The notes under the pieces were generated by a model. The model saw only the letters and a list, made by a program, of their open reading frames with translations. It did no database searches and was not told the DNA's origin. The position numbers and the translations under genes are program-made. A stretch of DNA of 64,000 bases from Terribacillus sp. DMT04 (GTDB lineage: Bacteria; Bacillota; Bacilli; Bacillales; Amphibacillaceae), in NCBI RefSeq assembly GCF_019056395.1, contig NZ_CP077639.1:2792001-2856000 (forward strand), given 5' to 3'. Positions 8,336-16,243 of the stretch are shown here, piece after piece. How positions within the stretch are numbered: the first letter of the stretch is position 1; the number at the start of each line of letters is the position of its first letter.

Positions 8336-9547
8336 TTATTTATTTGTCAGTGCTTGCTCCAGTGTTTCAATGTTATGATTCATAAGACTGAAATAGTCTT
8401 CCCCATCATTCACTTCTTCTTCGGTAATTGTCTCCAGATTATGAATACGCAACACATCCGCTTCAATCTCATCTTGTACAATCGTCGCTACTTTCGGCGA
8501 TACATTTTGCTCAAACAAAACGTAATTCAGCTTGTTTTCTTCAGCTGTATGAATGATATTCTCTAGTTCTTGCTGAGAAGGTTCATTGGTAGGAGACAAA
8601 CCAGTGATGGCAATCTGTTCAATACCATATCTGTCTTCCCAGTATCCGTAAGCAGCATGAGAAACAATAATTTTCTTATTCTCCTTGCCTTCAACAGTTT
8701 GCTGGAACTTCTGATCAAGTTCGTCCAATTTTTCTGCTACTTCTTTATAGTTCTCTTCGTAAGCAGCTTTGTTGTCGGAATCCAACTCGACAAGTGTATC
8801 TTTTATATTTTCGGCCATTTGTTTAGCACGCTCTGGATCAAGCCAATAATGCGGGTCCATGCTGCCGTGATCGTGATGGTGTGCTTCTTCTGCTGCACCT
8901 TCATCGCTGTGATCATGTTCTTCTTCCGCTGCCTCATCTCCATGGCTATGGTTATGTTCTTCCTCTGCAGCTGCCTCACCTTCATGGCTGTGGTCGTGTT
9001 CTTCCTCTGCTGCTGTCTCACCTTCATGGCTGTGGTCGTGCTCTTCCTCTGCAGCTGCCTCGCCTTCATGGCTATGGTCGTGTTCTTCCTCTGCAGCTGC
9101 CTCACCTTCATGGCTGTGGTCGTGTTCTTCCTCTGCAGCTGCCTCACCTTCATGGCTGTGGTCGTGTTCTTCACCAAATGGCAATAAGTTAATATCTCCT
9201 GCCAATTGCTTAATGGTCACATCTTCATCACCAATTGCATCAGCTATTGTTCCAGCATACGTTTCCAGCTCATCACTGGAATAAAGAAATGCATTTGCTT
9301 TTGCGATGTCAACAATCTGATTGGATGTTGGTTCAAAGCTGTGTGCATCACTTCCCGGTGGAAGCACAGACTCAACATCTACTGAATCGCCGCCGATTTG
9401 CTCCGTAAAATACTGAATCGGATAAATAGTTGTGTAAATCTTCATCTTACCGTCTTCTGTGCTGTTTTGACTGCCGCCGTCCGAACAAGCTGCAAGCAAA
9501 ACAAGCAGGAGAGCGGTACTTATAGCAAATAATGATTTCTTGAACAT
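8336..9547 (-). CDS. znuA: zinc ABC transporter substrate-binding lipoprotein with long His-rich repeat loop
   Basis: A 403-residue ZnuA/AdcA-type cluster A-I binding protein. It has a lipoprotein signal with lipobox LLAAC (Cys21). Zinc ligands are visible around SDAHSFEP (His69), 'DPHYWLDP' and 'SHAAYGYW'. The charged loop between the first two ligands is hugely expanded at residues 127-228, with five near-perfect 14-residue units of the type EHDHSHEGEAAAEE followed by two degenerate ones and HHHDHG. Such loops gather zinc for the pocket. GGGAGG precedes the ATG. A strong Zur operator lies directly upstream, so expression should rise in zinc shortage. No permease or ATPase genes (znuBC) are adjacent; they must be elsewhere. 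Confidence 0.93.
   Translation of the reverse strand: MFKKSLFAISTALLLVLLAACSDGGSQNSTEDGKMKIYTTIYPIQYFTEQIGGDSVDVESVLPPGSDAHSFEPTSNQIVDIAKANAFLYSSDELETYAGTIADAIGDEDVTIKQLAGDINLLPFGEEHDHSHEGEAAAEEEHDHSHEGEAAAEEEHDHSHEGEAAAEEEHDHSHEGETAAEEEHDHSHEGEAAAEEEHNHSHGDEAAEEEHDHSDEGAAEEAHHHDHGSMDPHYWLDPERAKQMAENIKDTLVELDSDNKAAYEENYKEVAEKLDELDQKFQQTVEGKENKKIIVSHAAYGYWEDRYGIEQIAITGLSPTNEPSQQELENIIHTAEENKLNYVLFEQNVSPKVATIVQDEIEADVLRIHNLETITEEEVNDGEDYFSLMNHNIETLEQALTNK
8864..9169 (-). repeat. 42-bp in-frame tandem repeat inside znuA
   Basis: This stretch encodes seven His/Glu-rich units of 13-14 residues. The first five are nearly identical at DNA level with a 42-bp period, then two diverged 39-bp units follow. 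Unit identity and the in-frame period point to expansion by slippage or recombination, so copy number may vary between strains. Confidence 0.9.
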
Positions 9548-9590
9548 AATAATCCTCCCGTTGCGTGATAAACTCTATTGGAAATTATAT

Positions 9591-9626
9591 CGTAACCATT
9601 ACTATTTGTAAATAGTAATGGTTACG
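9591..9626. promoter_or_regulatory. Zur operator (two opposed Zur boxes) upstream of znuA
   Basis: A perfect inverted repeat has 17-base arms, CGTAACCATTACTATTT and its complement, separated by GT. Each arm with its flank resembles the B. subtilis Zur box (AAATCGTAATNATTACGATTT), the left one at about 17 of 20 defined positions. It lies 44 bases before the znuA start and just beyond the zur terminator, so Zur-Zn should repress znuA. Confidence 0.85.
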
Positions 9627-9636
9627 TCTGTTTCAT

Positions 9637-9672
9637 AAAAAAACTGCCTATCAATAAATTATTGACAGGCAG
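9637..9672 (-). terminator. terminator of zur, overlapping its stop codon
   Basis: CTGCCT-TCAATA and TATTGA-AGGCAG arms, with seven T on the minus strand. It begins inside the last codons of zur and separates zur transcription from the znuA operator. Confidence 0.8.
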
Positions 9673-10072
9673 GACAAACACCATACACTTCAAAATTATG
9701 ATTTTCTATCGTATAACCGCCCGGCAGCACGGTTTGCACATCAGCTATCGGACAGACATCAATTGGTTTTGTTATGCCGCACTGCTTACAGATGAAGTGG
9801 TGATGGTGGCCTTCTACATTGCAGTGGTAACGGAAATGCTTATCTCCGTCAATTGTTGTCATCTCCAAAATACCGAGCTCAGCCATTGTATATAAATTGC
9901 GGTATACGGTATCGTAACTGGCGCTTGGAAAATCTTCTCGAAAATCCTTCCAAAGATCGTTTACCGCGGAATACTGAGACCGCTTCTGAAAAATATCCAA
10001 CAGTTTTTCGCGCTGCTTTGTCTGTTTAAAGCCATTCTCTTTCAGAATATGCATCGCACGTTCACTATTCAT
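9659..10072 (-). CDS. zur: Fur-family zinc uptake regulator Zur
   Basis: A 137-residue Fur-family repressor. The N-terminal winged helix includes 'SASYDTVYRNLYTMAELGIL', the His-rich metal site is HCNVEGHHHHF, and the two structural zinc pairs are CKQC (Cys95/98) and CPAC (Cys133/136). The specificity call Zur rather than PerR or Fur rests on context: a Zur-type double box and a zinc-binding lipoprotein gene lie immediately downstream. GGAAAG precedes the ATG. It has its own terminator, so it is transcribed apart from znuA. Confidence 0.88.
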   Translation of the reverse strand: MNSERAMHILKENGFKQTKQREKLLDIFQKRSQYSAVNDLWKDFREDFPSASYDTVYRNLYTMAELGILEMTTIDGDKHFRYHCNVEGHHHHFICKQCGITKPIDVCPIADVQTVLPGGYTIENHNFEVYGVCPACQ

Positions 10073-10107
10073 ACGCTTTCCGTCCTTTATTGTAAAGTAA
10101 AGCTTTG

Positions 10108-10563
10108 TCAGGAAGTTTGTTCGATGTTTAAATCAGCTTCCAGACTCACTTCCACATTTCCTTTAATTGCTCTTGTAATCATACAGCTTTCTTCTGCTTT
10201 CACGGCCAGTCTTTCCAGCATCTGAAATTGCTTAGCTGAAGCTTCTGCTTTTAAAAAGATAGTCGGCCGGTGAATGATCCGTTTATATGTTATGACACCG
10301 TTTGTTTCGTCAACAATGCCCTCTGACTCCAATTTCATCGAAGCAAGCGGTAAGTCTGCTCGCTCTATCATCGCTGCCAAGGTAATAATATAGCAAGTGG
10401 CTGCTGCACCAAGCAACATTTCATCCGGGTTTGTACCAATGCCAGGACCACCCATTTCAGGCGGAATACTAATTTCTGTCTTTAGATTTCCTGCTTCTAT
10501 TGTACCAGAGCTATTTCTTCCTCCTGGCCAAGCTGCTGCTAAGTGAAAATGATGTTCTGACAT
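10108..10563 (-). CDS. OsmC-family peroxiredoxin-like protein
   Basis: A 151-residue OsmC/Ohr fold protein of the SACOL1771-like group. It shows 'GTNPDEMLLGAAATCYIITLAAM', with the first reactive Cys after the conserved Glu, and 'AEESCMITRAIKGN' with the second redox Cys. It probably reduces organic hydroperoxides in the cytoplasm. The start is decided by the ribosome site: AAAGGG lies 9 bases before the ATG at 10563 but touches the alternative ATG three codons upstream. It sits 35 bp upstream of zur on the same strand, so partial co-transcription is possible. Confidence 0.88.
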   Translation of the reverse strand: MSEHHFHLAAAWPGGRNSSGTIEAGNLKTEISIPPEMGGPGIGTNPDEMLLGAAATCYIITLAAMIERADLPLASMKLESEGIVDETNGVITYKRIIHRPTIFLKAEASAKQFQMLERLAVKAEESCMITRAIKGNVEVSLEADLNIEQTS

Positions 10564-10637
10564 GGTTTGCATCCCTTTCTTTATCTTCTCTTACTTCTAT
10601 TTTAACGCTTCTATGCCAGAAAGACAAAATGTCTGAT

Positions 10638-10674
10638 TAAAAAAACCCTTCTGCCAGATGATTAGCAGAAGGGT
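10638..10674 (-). terminator. terminator of the TerC gene
   Basis: ACCCTTCTGC/GCAGAAGGGT stem with a seven-T tract on the minus strand. Confidence 0.85.
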
Positions 10675-10685
10675 CTGATGTTTTA

Positions 10686-11474
10686 TTATTCTGTTCCTTC
10701 AGGGGAATCTTCTTTCTTATGCTCCACTTTGTTCTTGCCAGAGACAATCCAGCCGATAACAGCTATCGCTACAAGCACACCATAGAAGATAAGCTTCCAT
10801 ATAGTCGAGTGCGCAAAATCATGCGGCAAGACCCCAAGGGATTCGTGAGCCAGCGTACTAACAAGTAATTTCACACCTACCCAGCCGACGATGATAAATG
10901 CGGCAATTTCCAAAGCAGGTCGCGTATGAAGCAGGTCCACAAATATATTCGCTGCAAAACGCATGATAATAATACCGATCATACCTCCAGCTAAAACAAC
11001 TGCGAACTGCCCAGTATCTAAGCTGCCGACGTTCCCCCATCCTGTTGGAGGAAGAGCTACTGCAAGTGCAACAGCGGCAAGAATGGAATCGACCGCGAAA
11101 GCTAAGTCAGCAAGCTCTACTTTGAAGACAGTCATCCAGAAGCCACTTTCCTTCTTTGGCTTCTTATTAGCAACATCATTATTTTTTGCGCTAAATTTAT
11201 CGTACAGGTTCTTGATAGAGATAAATAACAGATACGCTGCACCAATCGCCTGTACCTGCCATACATCAACAAGGAAGGAAATGACGAACAGAGATGCGAA
11301 GCGAAGGACAAATGCTCCTACGAGTCCATAAAAAAGTGCTTTCTTTCGTTGTTCTTCCGGCAAATGTCTTACCATAATTGCGAGTACTAATGCGTTATCT
11401 GCGGCTAGAATTCCTTCAAGCCCGACAAGGACAATCAGCACCCACCCGTACTCAAATAGTAATTGTGCATCCAT
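10686..11474 (-). CDS. TerC-family membrane protein, riboswitch-controlled manganese exporter
   Basis: A 262-residue TerC-family integral membrane protein with about seven helices. The typical acidic motif 'GLEGILAADNALVLAIMV' sits near the N-terminus, and 'VELADLAFAVDSILAAVAL' is the second half-site. The family moves manganese (and perhaps calcium) out of the cell, and B. subtilis YkoY/YceF-type members help metalate exoenzymes. The 5' leader carries a yybP-ykoY manganese riboswitch with terminator and a consensus promoter, which supports manganese as the substrate. The C-terminal tail is charged (Lys/Glu-rich) and cytoplasmic. Confidence 0.9.
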   Translation of the reverse strand: MDAQLLFEYGWVLIVLVGLEGILAADNALVLAIMVRHLPEEQRKKALFYGLVGAFVLRFASLFVISFLVDVWQVQAIGAAYLLFISIKNLYDKFSAKNNDVANKKPKKESGFWMTVFKVELADLAFAVDSILAAVALAVALPPTGWGNVGSLDTGQFAVVLAGGMIGIIIMRFAANIFVDLLHTRPALEIAAFIIVGWVGVKLLVSTLAHESLGVLPHDFAHSTIWKLIFYGVLVAIAVIGWIVSGKNKVEHKKEDSPEGTE

Positions 11475-11550
11475 GTGGTTACGCCCCTTTTAAGTTTAGT
11501 ATGCGATCTTTTTGCAATCGTACCCCTTCTCGGCTTAGGCATAACACTTT

Positions 11551-11675
11551 TTATAAAAAAAAGCGAGACCTTTACCAAGAAGGTAAAGGTCTCGCTAACA
11601 ACGTCTGAGTTGCCAATAAAGCCGGAGATTTCTCTCGGAATGACGACTTTATTGTGTAGCTACTCCCCTTTAAAA
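11551..11675 (-). promoter_or_regulatory. yybP-ykoY manganese riboswitch with expression-platform terminator
   Basis: On the minus strand the leader reads TAAAGGGGAGTAGC, then CCGGC, then a distal GTTAGCGAGACC, the conserved parts of the yybP-ykoY aptamer. CCTTTA near its 3' end can pair with TAAAGG at its 5' end (P1) or with the downstream GGTAAAGG to make a 15-bp terminator (11562-11596) followed by a T-run. These two states exclude each other, so manganese binding should favour read-through into the TerC gene (an ON switch, known for this class). Confidence 0.93.
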
Positions 11676-11699
11676 GCAAATTGCGCTTATCACAAATTA

Positions 11700-11728
11700 A
11701 GTGTAGTCGAAATCTCCATTCAAGTCAA
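11700..11728 (-). promoter_or_regulatory. sigma-A promoter for the riboswitch-TerC transcript
   Basis: On the minus strand TTGACT and TACACT are separated by exactly 17 bases. It begins 3 bases beyond the pgcA stop and leads directly into the riboswitch. No separate terminator for pgcA is visible. Confidence 0.75.
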
Positions 11729-11731
11729 CTA

Positions 11732-13450
11732 TTACTGCAAGTACTTCGCAAGGTCTGCTTTGAGCTGCTCCAATAGTTCTAAGCTGCTGTCATAACTTGT
11801 GCTGCTGACGCCATAATAGCTCTTAATTTTTGGTTCTGTTCCTGATGGACGCAGACATACCCAGCTGTCTTTTTCCAGGAATAGCTTGATAACATTTTCT
11901 TTTGGCAGTGTCAGCTTCTCTTCGCTGCCGGAATCAATATTATGGCGGGTTTGTGCTGCATAGTCTTCAACTGCAAGCACTTTTAAGCCGCCTAGCTCTT
12001 TTGGCGTATCGGCACGAACAGCATCCATCATGCTGGCAATCTTAGCCGCTCCGTCTTTTCCTTTTAACGTAATCGAATGCAAATCTTCCAGGAAGAAACC
12101 ATGTTTCTCATACAATACATGCAGTGCTTCTAGAAGCGTCTTGCCTTGAGCGCGCCAATGCGCAGCCATTTCACAAGCGATTATGGCAGCTTGTACTGCA
12201 TCTTTATCACGTACAAAGTCACCAATTAAATAACCGTAGCTTTCTTCATAACCGAATAAGAATTTCTCAGATGTCGATTCAAACTGCTTAATCTTTTCTC
12301 CGATATATTTGAAACCGGTAAGCGTGTCAATTGTATCAACACCGTAAGATGCAGCTACAGCACGTCCCATTTCGGTAGTTACAATTGTCTTCACTAACTT
12401 CCCATTACGCAAGTCCTCTTCGGATGCATTTGTAAGCACGTAATCAAGCATCAGCGTACCGAGCTGATTACCTGTCAGCACTTGATAAGCACCTTTTCCA
12501 TCTTGAACTGCCACACCTAGACGGTCTGCATCAGGATCTGTTCCGATGAGTACATCAGCACCGATTTCTTTCCCTTGTTCCATCGCAAGAGCAAAGGCTT
12601 GGTGTTCTTCCGGATTTGGCGATTCAACAGTTGAGAACTCAGGATCCGGCTGTGCTTGCTCTTTGACAACATGAACATGCTGGAACCCTTGCTGATTTAA
12701 ACCGCGAAGGACAGAATCATGTGCTGTACCATGTAATGGCGTGAATACAATTTGCAGCTTGTCCAGCTGCTCTCTTGCTGAATCAGACATGTTGGAGATT
12801 GTTTTTAGTTCTTTAAGGTAAGCACTGTCCACATCTTCTCCAATTACATGAAGCAGTCCATTATTGCGGATTGTTTCTAAATCTGCTGCTTGTACTGCTA
12901 GTTCGTCCTCAACTTTTGCTATTTCACCAATAATTGCTTCGGCTTGTTCGGGAGGAATCTGCCCTCCATCTTCGTTATATACTTTAAATCCGTTATATTC
13001 CGGCGGATTATGACTTGCTGTAATCATAATACCTGCAGCAGCCTTCAGATGACGGACAGCGAAAGATAATAGCGGTGTCGGACGCAAAGATTCAAACACA
13101 TGTGCGCGGATTCCGTGCGCACCGAGCACACGAGCAGTTTCGTCTGCAAATTCGGGTGACATATAACGAGAATCATAAGCAACCGCTACGCCGCGGTCTT
13201 TGTAATCCGTGCTATTGTTTTCCAAATAGACAGCCAATCCTTCCACGGCTTTGCGGACGGTATAGATGTTCATGCGATTCGTACCTGCTCCCAGCACACC
13301 GCGCATACCGCCGGTGCCAAATGTAAGTTCTTTATAAAAAGCATCTTCTAAAGCTGTTTCATCATTTGCGAGGGCTGCCAGCTCCTCTTTATATTTTGGA
13401 TCAAGTGATTCAAATGTACTCCACTTCTTATATGTATCTTGCCATACCAT
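11732..13450 (-). CDS. pgcA: alpha-phosphoglucomutase
   Basis: A 572-residue phosphohexomutase of the PgcA type, converting glucose 6-phosphate to glucose 1-phosphate for glycolipid, teichoic acid and UDP-glucose synthesis. The active-site serine loop is TASHNPPEYNG (Ser146), the metal loop is DPDADR, and the sugar-binding loop is GYEESYGY. The phosphate loop RPSGTEPKI is near the C-terminus. The start was set at 13450 because AGGAGG precedes that ATG by 7 bases; an upstream in-frame codon lacks one. It is monocistronic, with the TerC promoter beginning right after its stop. Confidence 0.95.
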   Translation of the reverse strand: MVWQDTYKKWSTFESLDPKYKEELAALANDETALEDAFYKELTFGTGGMRGVLGAGTNRMNIYTVRKAVEGLAVYLENNSTDYKDRGVAVAYDSRYMSPEFADETARVLGAHGIRAHVFESLRPTPLLSFAVRHLKAAAGIMITASHNPPEYNGFKVYNEDGGQIPPEQAEAIIGEIAKVEDELAVQAADLETIRNNGLLHVIGEDVDSAYLKELKTISNMSDSAREQLDKLQIVFTPLHGTAHDSVLRGLNQQGFQHVHVVKEQAQPDPEFSTVESPNPEEHQAFALAMEQGKEIGADVLIGTDPDADRLGVAVQDGKGAYQVLTGNQLGTLMLDYVLTNASEEDLRNGKLVKTIVTTEMGRAVAASYGVDTIDTLTGFKYIGEKIKQFESTSEKFLFGYEESYGYLIGDFVRDKDAVQAAIIACEMAAHWRAQGKTLLEALHVLYEKHGFFLEDLHSITLKGKDGAAKIASMMDAVRADTPKELGGLKVLAVEDYAAQTRHNIDSGSEEKLTLPKENVIKLFLEKDSWVCLRPSGTEPKIKSYYGVSSTSYDSSLELLEQLKADLAKYLQ

Positions 13451-13626
13451 ATATGCTTCCTCCTGAAAAATAAGTATAGTCATATCCTACCACATTCCGT
13501 CTTCAAAATGGCGCGGAATCCCACCTTACTGGAAATTTAACAAATCCTTTGTGTATAGGGTTACGATACAGCCCCGCTATGCTATGCTAGGCTATATCAC
13601 TAAACGCGGAAAGGTACTGATTTACA

Positions 13627-14712
13627 TTGACACAGAAAAAATGGTTTCAAGGCTTAGTCGCAGCTGTTCTGACTTTCACACTGATTCTCTTAATCGCGAA
13701 AGTCGATTTTATTTTCCAGCCGCTGTTTACTTACATAAGCGCAATTGCATTTCCTATGATTGCAGCTGGCCTGCTCTTTTACATTACAAAGCCGCTCGTG
13801 CTGCTGCTAGAGAAAATTCGCTTCCCTAAGTGGGTGGCCATCCTGACAATATTCCTGCTGCTCATTGGCTTAGGGTATCTTGTCTACAAATTTGCTGCCC
13901 CAATCGTTCAGAATCAATACCAGTCCCTTGTAAACAACATCCCTGCCATAACAAACCAGGTTACAGGACTTGTTGATTATTGGCAGAACAACCACTCTTC
14001 CTTGCCAGATCAAGTGGAAAATTCTATTGAGAACTATGCAAGTAATCTACAATCCAAATTACAGGATATTCCTGGTTATTTGATTGGCTTTATATCTAGT
14101 CTGGTCAGCTTCTTGTTCACACTAGTTCTCGTACCCTTTTTCTTATTCTTTATGCTTAAAGATGGAGATAAATTGATTCCATTTATAACAAAATTTTTTG
14201 ATAAGAAAAAAGGAGCTAGTGTAAAACAGCTGTTAGAAGATGTCAATCACACGCTAGCTTCCTTCATCCAAGGTCAATTAATTGTAAGTTTATGTGTCGG
14301 CACCATGCTCTTCATTGGCTACTGGATTATTGGTTTAGATTATGCGTTAACACTAGCCGTTATCGGTCTTGTGTTCAATGTCATTCCGTTTCTCGGACCG
14401 TATTTGGCAGCTGTACCAGCGATTCTTGTTGCTTTCTTCCAGGAACCAAAACTGGCAATTTTAGCGGCTATTGTTATGCTGATTGCGCAGCAAATTGAAG
14501 GAAACTTGATTTCTCCAAATGTCATGGGTAAGGCGCTCAGTATTCACCCATTAACCGTCATCACGCTTATATTGGCTGCAGGAAGTGTTGCCGGTTTCCT
14601 TGGATTGTTATTTGTTATTCCGTTTTACGCCGTTTGCAAAACGATTATTACCCACTTCTACAATGAATGGGTCAATTCTAGAATGAACAAAAAATCTGCT
14701 CAATCAGAATAG
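13627..14712 (+). CDS. AI-2E-family transporter (YtvI/YueF-like)
   Basis: A 361-residue protein with about eight transmembrane segments and the typical large soluble loop (about 105-160) between helices 3 and 4. The conserved region 'LGPYLAAVPAILVAFF' is followed by 'QQIEGNLISPNVMGKALSIHPL', diagnostic for the AI-2 exporter-like superfamily. Members export autoinducer-2, act as Na+/H+ antiporters, or have unknown cargo. The substrate here is undetermined. The start is TTG, with GGAAAGG about 11 bases upstream. An MFS gene follows after 11 bp, likely in the same operon. Confidence 0.88.
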   Translation: MTQKKWFQGLVAAVLTFTLILLIAKVDFIFQPLFTYISAIAFPMIAAGLLFYITKPLVLLLEKIRFPKWVAILTIFLLLIGLGYLVYKFAAPIVQNQYQSLVNNIPAITNQVTGLVDYWQNNHSSLPDQVENSIENYASNLQSKLQDIPGYLIGFISSLVSFLFTLVLVPFFLFFMLKDGDKLIPFITKFFDKKKGASVKQLLEDVNHTLASFIQGQLIVSLCVGTMLFIGYWIIGLDYALTLAVIGLVFNVIPFLGPYLAAVPAILVAFFQEPKLAILAAIVMLIAQQIEGNLISPNVMGKALSIHPLTVITLILAAGSVAGFLGLLFVIPFYAVCKTIITHFYNEWVNSRMNKKSAQSE

Positions 14713-14723
14713 GAGGACACCAT

Positions 14724-15926
14724 ATGCCAACGCAGCCTCCTTTATGGACGAAGGGCTTTATTTTCCTCTTACTTGGCAACTTGTTCACTTTTATGAGTTT
14801 TCAAATGCTGCTGCCAAACTTGCCGCCTTATATTGCGTCAATTGGCGGCAGCAGTTTGCAGGTCGGACTGGTAACAACGACATTTTCCATCGCAGCCATC
14901 TTGATTCGCCCTTTTATCGGTCATGTCTTACTAACGAAGAAAAGGAAGATGCTGATTTTAATTGGCTCCTTCCTGCTCCTCGTTTGTACGATTCTTTATC
15001 CTTTCACTCAAATTGTCACACTTCTGTTAATTTTTCGTTTTCTGCATGGTGCAGCCTGGGGATGGAGCACCACAACAAATGGTACCGCTGCTGTCGACTT
15101 AATACCAAGAAAACGAGTTGGTGAAGGAATGGGATACTTTGGTCTTTCCATCACAATCGGCATGATCATTGCACCAAGTATCGGTATTTACCTTTATCAA
15201 AATTACAGCTTCCGCACACTTATCACTGTATCCATCTTGCTTGGCATTATTGCTTTTCTGTTTCTGGCGTTTACCCGATACGCAGAACCTGAAGCTCTGG
15301 CTCGCAACCAAGCCCAGCCGCCAACCTTTTCATTTATTCATTCTCTTATCGAGAAAAAAAGCGCTTATCCTGTACTTATCACATTCTTCACTTCTTTCGG
15401 ATACGGTTCTATCGTTACTTATCTTGTCTTATTCGGAGAAGAACAGCAGCTTACCGGAACGTTCCTCTTTTATTTGACTAATGCTTTGTGTGCGACAATC
15501 AGCAGACCGTTTACAGGGCGTTTATTCGATGCAAAAGGGCCTTGGCTGTTAATCATGGGCTGTGCCATTGTCGCCTTTGTCGCGATGTGGATTCTTAGTA
15601 TGGCAACAGCAAATTGGTATTTTATCTTATCTGGGGCTTTATTCGGAATTGGATATGGGTCCATGATCCCCGCTCTCCAGGCGTGGACTATTTCCAAGAC
15701 TGATGTGGAGAGAAGCGGTATTGCAAATGGCATGTACTATTCATCTATTGATTTTGGCATCGGGCTAAGTGCTGTTATTCTCGGTATCTTCCATCAGTAC
15801 GTTTCGACAGCTATTTTGTTCCAACTGTCGAGTTTCCTGTTTTTATTCGTATTCCTGTTTACGCTGCTGGATTACCTCGCCAAACGGCGTGAGAATAAAC
15901 AGAAACTTCATGTAAAGAAAATATAA
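14724..15926 (+). CDS. major facilitator superfamily transporter
   Basis: A 400-residue, 12-helix MFS protein. It opens with 'FIFLLLGNLFTFMSFQMLLP', has the loop 2-3 region 'IRPFIGHVLLTKKRK' and the matching 'ISRPFTGRLFDAKGP' in the second half, as in YfkF/YwoG-type drug-exporter families. AGGAGG lies 6 bases upstream of the ATG. It is translated from what is probably the same mRNA as the AI-2E-type transporter gene 11 bp upstream. The substrate cannot be named. Confidence 0.88.
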   Translation: MPTQPPLWTKGFIFLLLGNLFTFMSFQMLLPNLPPYIASIGGSSLQVGLVTTTFSIAAILIRPFIGHVLLTKKRKMLILIGSFLLLVCTILYPFTQIVTLLLIFRFLHGAAWGWSTTTNGTAAVDLIPRKRVGEGMGYFGLSITIGMIIAPSIGIYLYQNYSFRTLITVSILLGIIAFLFLAFTRYAEPEALARNQAQPPTFSFIHSLIEKKSAYPVLITFFTSFGYGSIVTYLVLFGEEQQLTGTFLFYLTNALCATISRPFTGRLFDAKGPWLLIMGCAIVAFVAMWILSMATANWYFILSGALFGIGYGSMIPALQAWTISKTDVERSGIANGMYYSSIDFGIGLSAVILGIFHQYVSTAILFQLSSFLFLFVFLFTLLDYLAKRRENKQKLHVKKI

Positions 15927-16011
15927 ATTTTATACTGTAATTATCTATAAGTATTGATAAAAGGGAATCTGGTATTATCGTCCTTTTTTCTGCATACTTT
16001 TCGACTTTCAT

Positions 16012-16040
16012 TTGTATTTATTTATAAAAGCATGTAGTAT
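16012..16040 (+). promoter_or_regulatory. candidate promoter in the 317-bp gap before aroA
   Basis: TTGTAT and TAGTAT are spaced by 17 bases. A second possible -10 (TATAAT, 16167-16172, with upstream TGCAGG) lies closer to the gene. Apart from these the gap 15927-16243 shows no gene, and only a weak AAAAGG/CCTTTT hairpin near 15959-15989. Confidence 0.4.
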
Positions 16041-16243
16041 AGGGATAATATTTTCAACATTGCTTTAATTCCAGCTAACAATGTTGATGCTGAAGTTTTT
16101 CATTAACCTGTATCAGTACGAAAGCAGTTTGCAACAAATTCTTCGGAAACTTGGAATGCATGCAGGTATAATAACTGGTTCCGTCTGGATGGGCTAATGA
16201 AGGCAAGTTTAGGCTATTTTATACTTATAAGGAGGATCTATTT

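Noticed and set aside
8570-9192. Long plus-strand ORFs opposite znuA (up to 205 residues, very hydrophobic or His/Leu-rich)
   Set aside because: They mirror the tandem His/Glu repeat on the other strand and have no ribosome site or recognisable fold.
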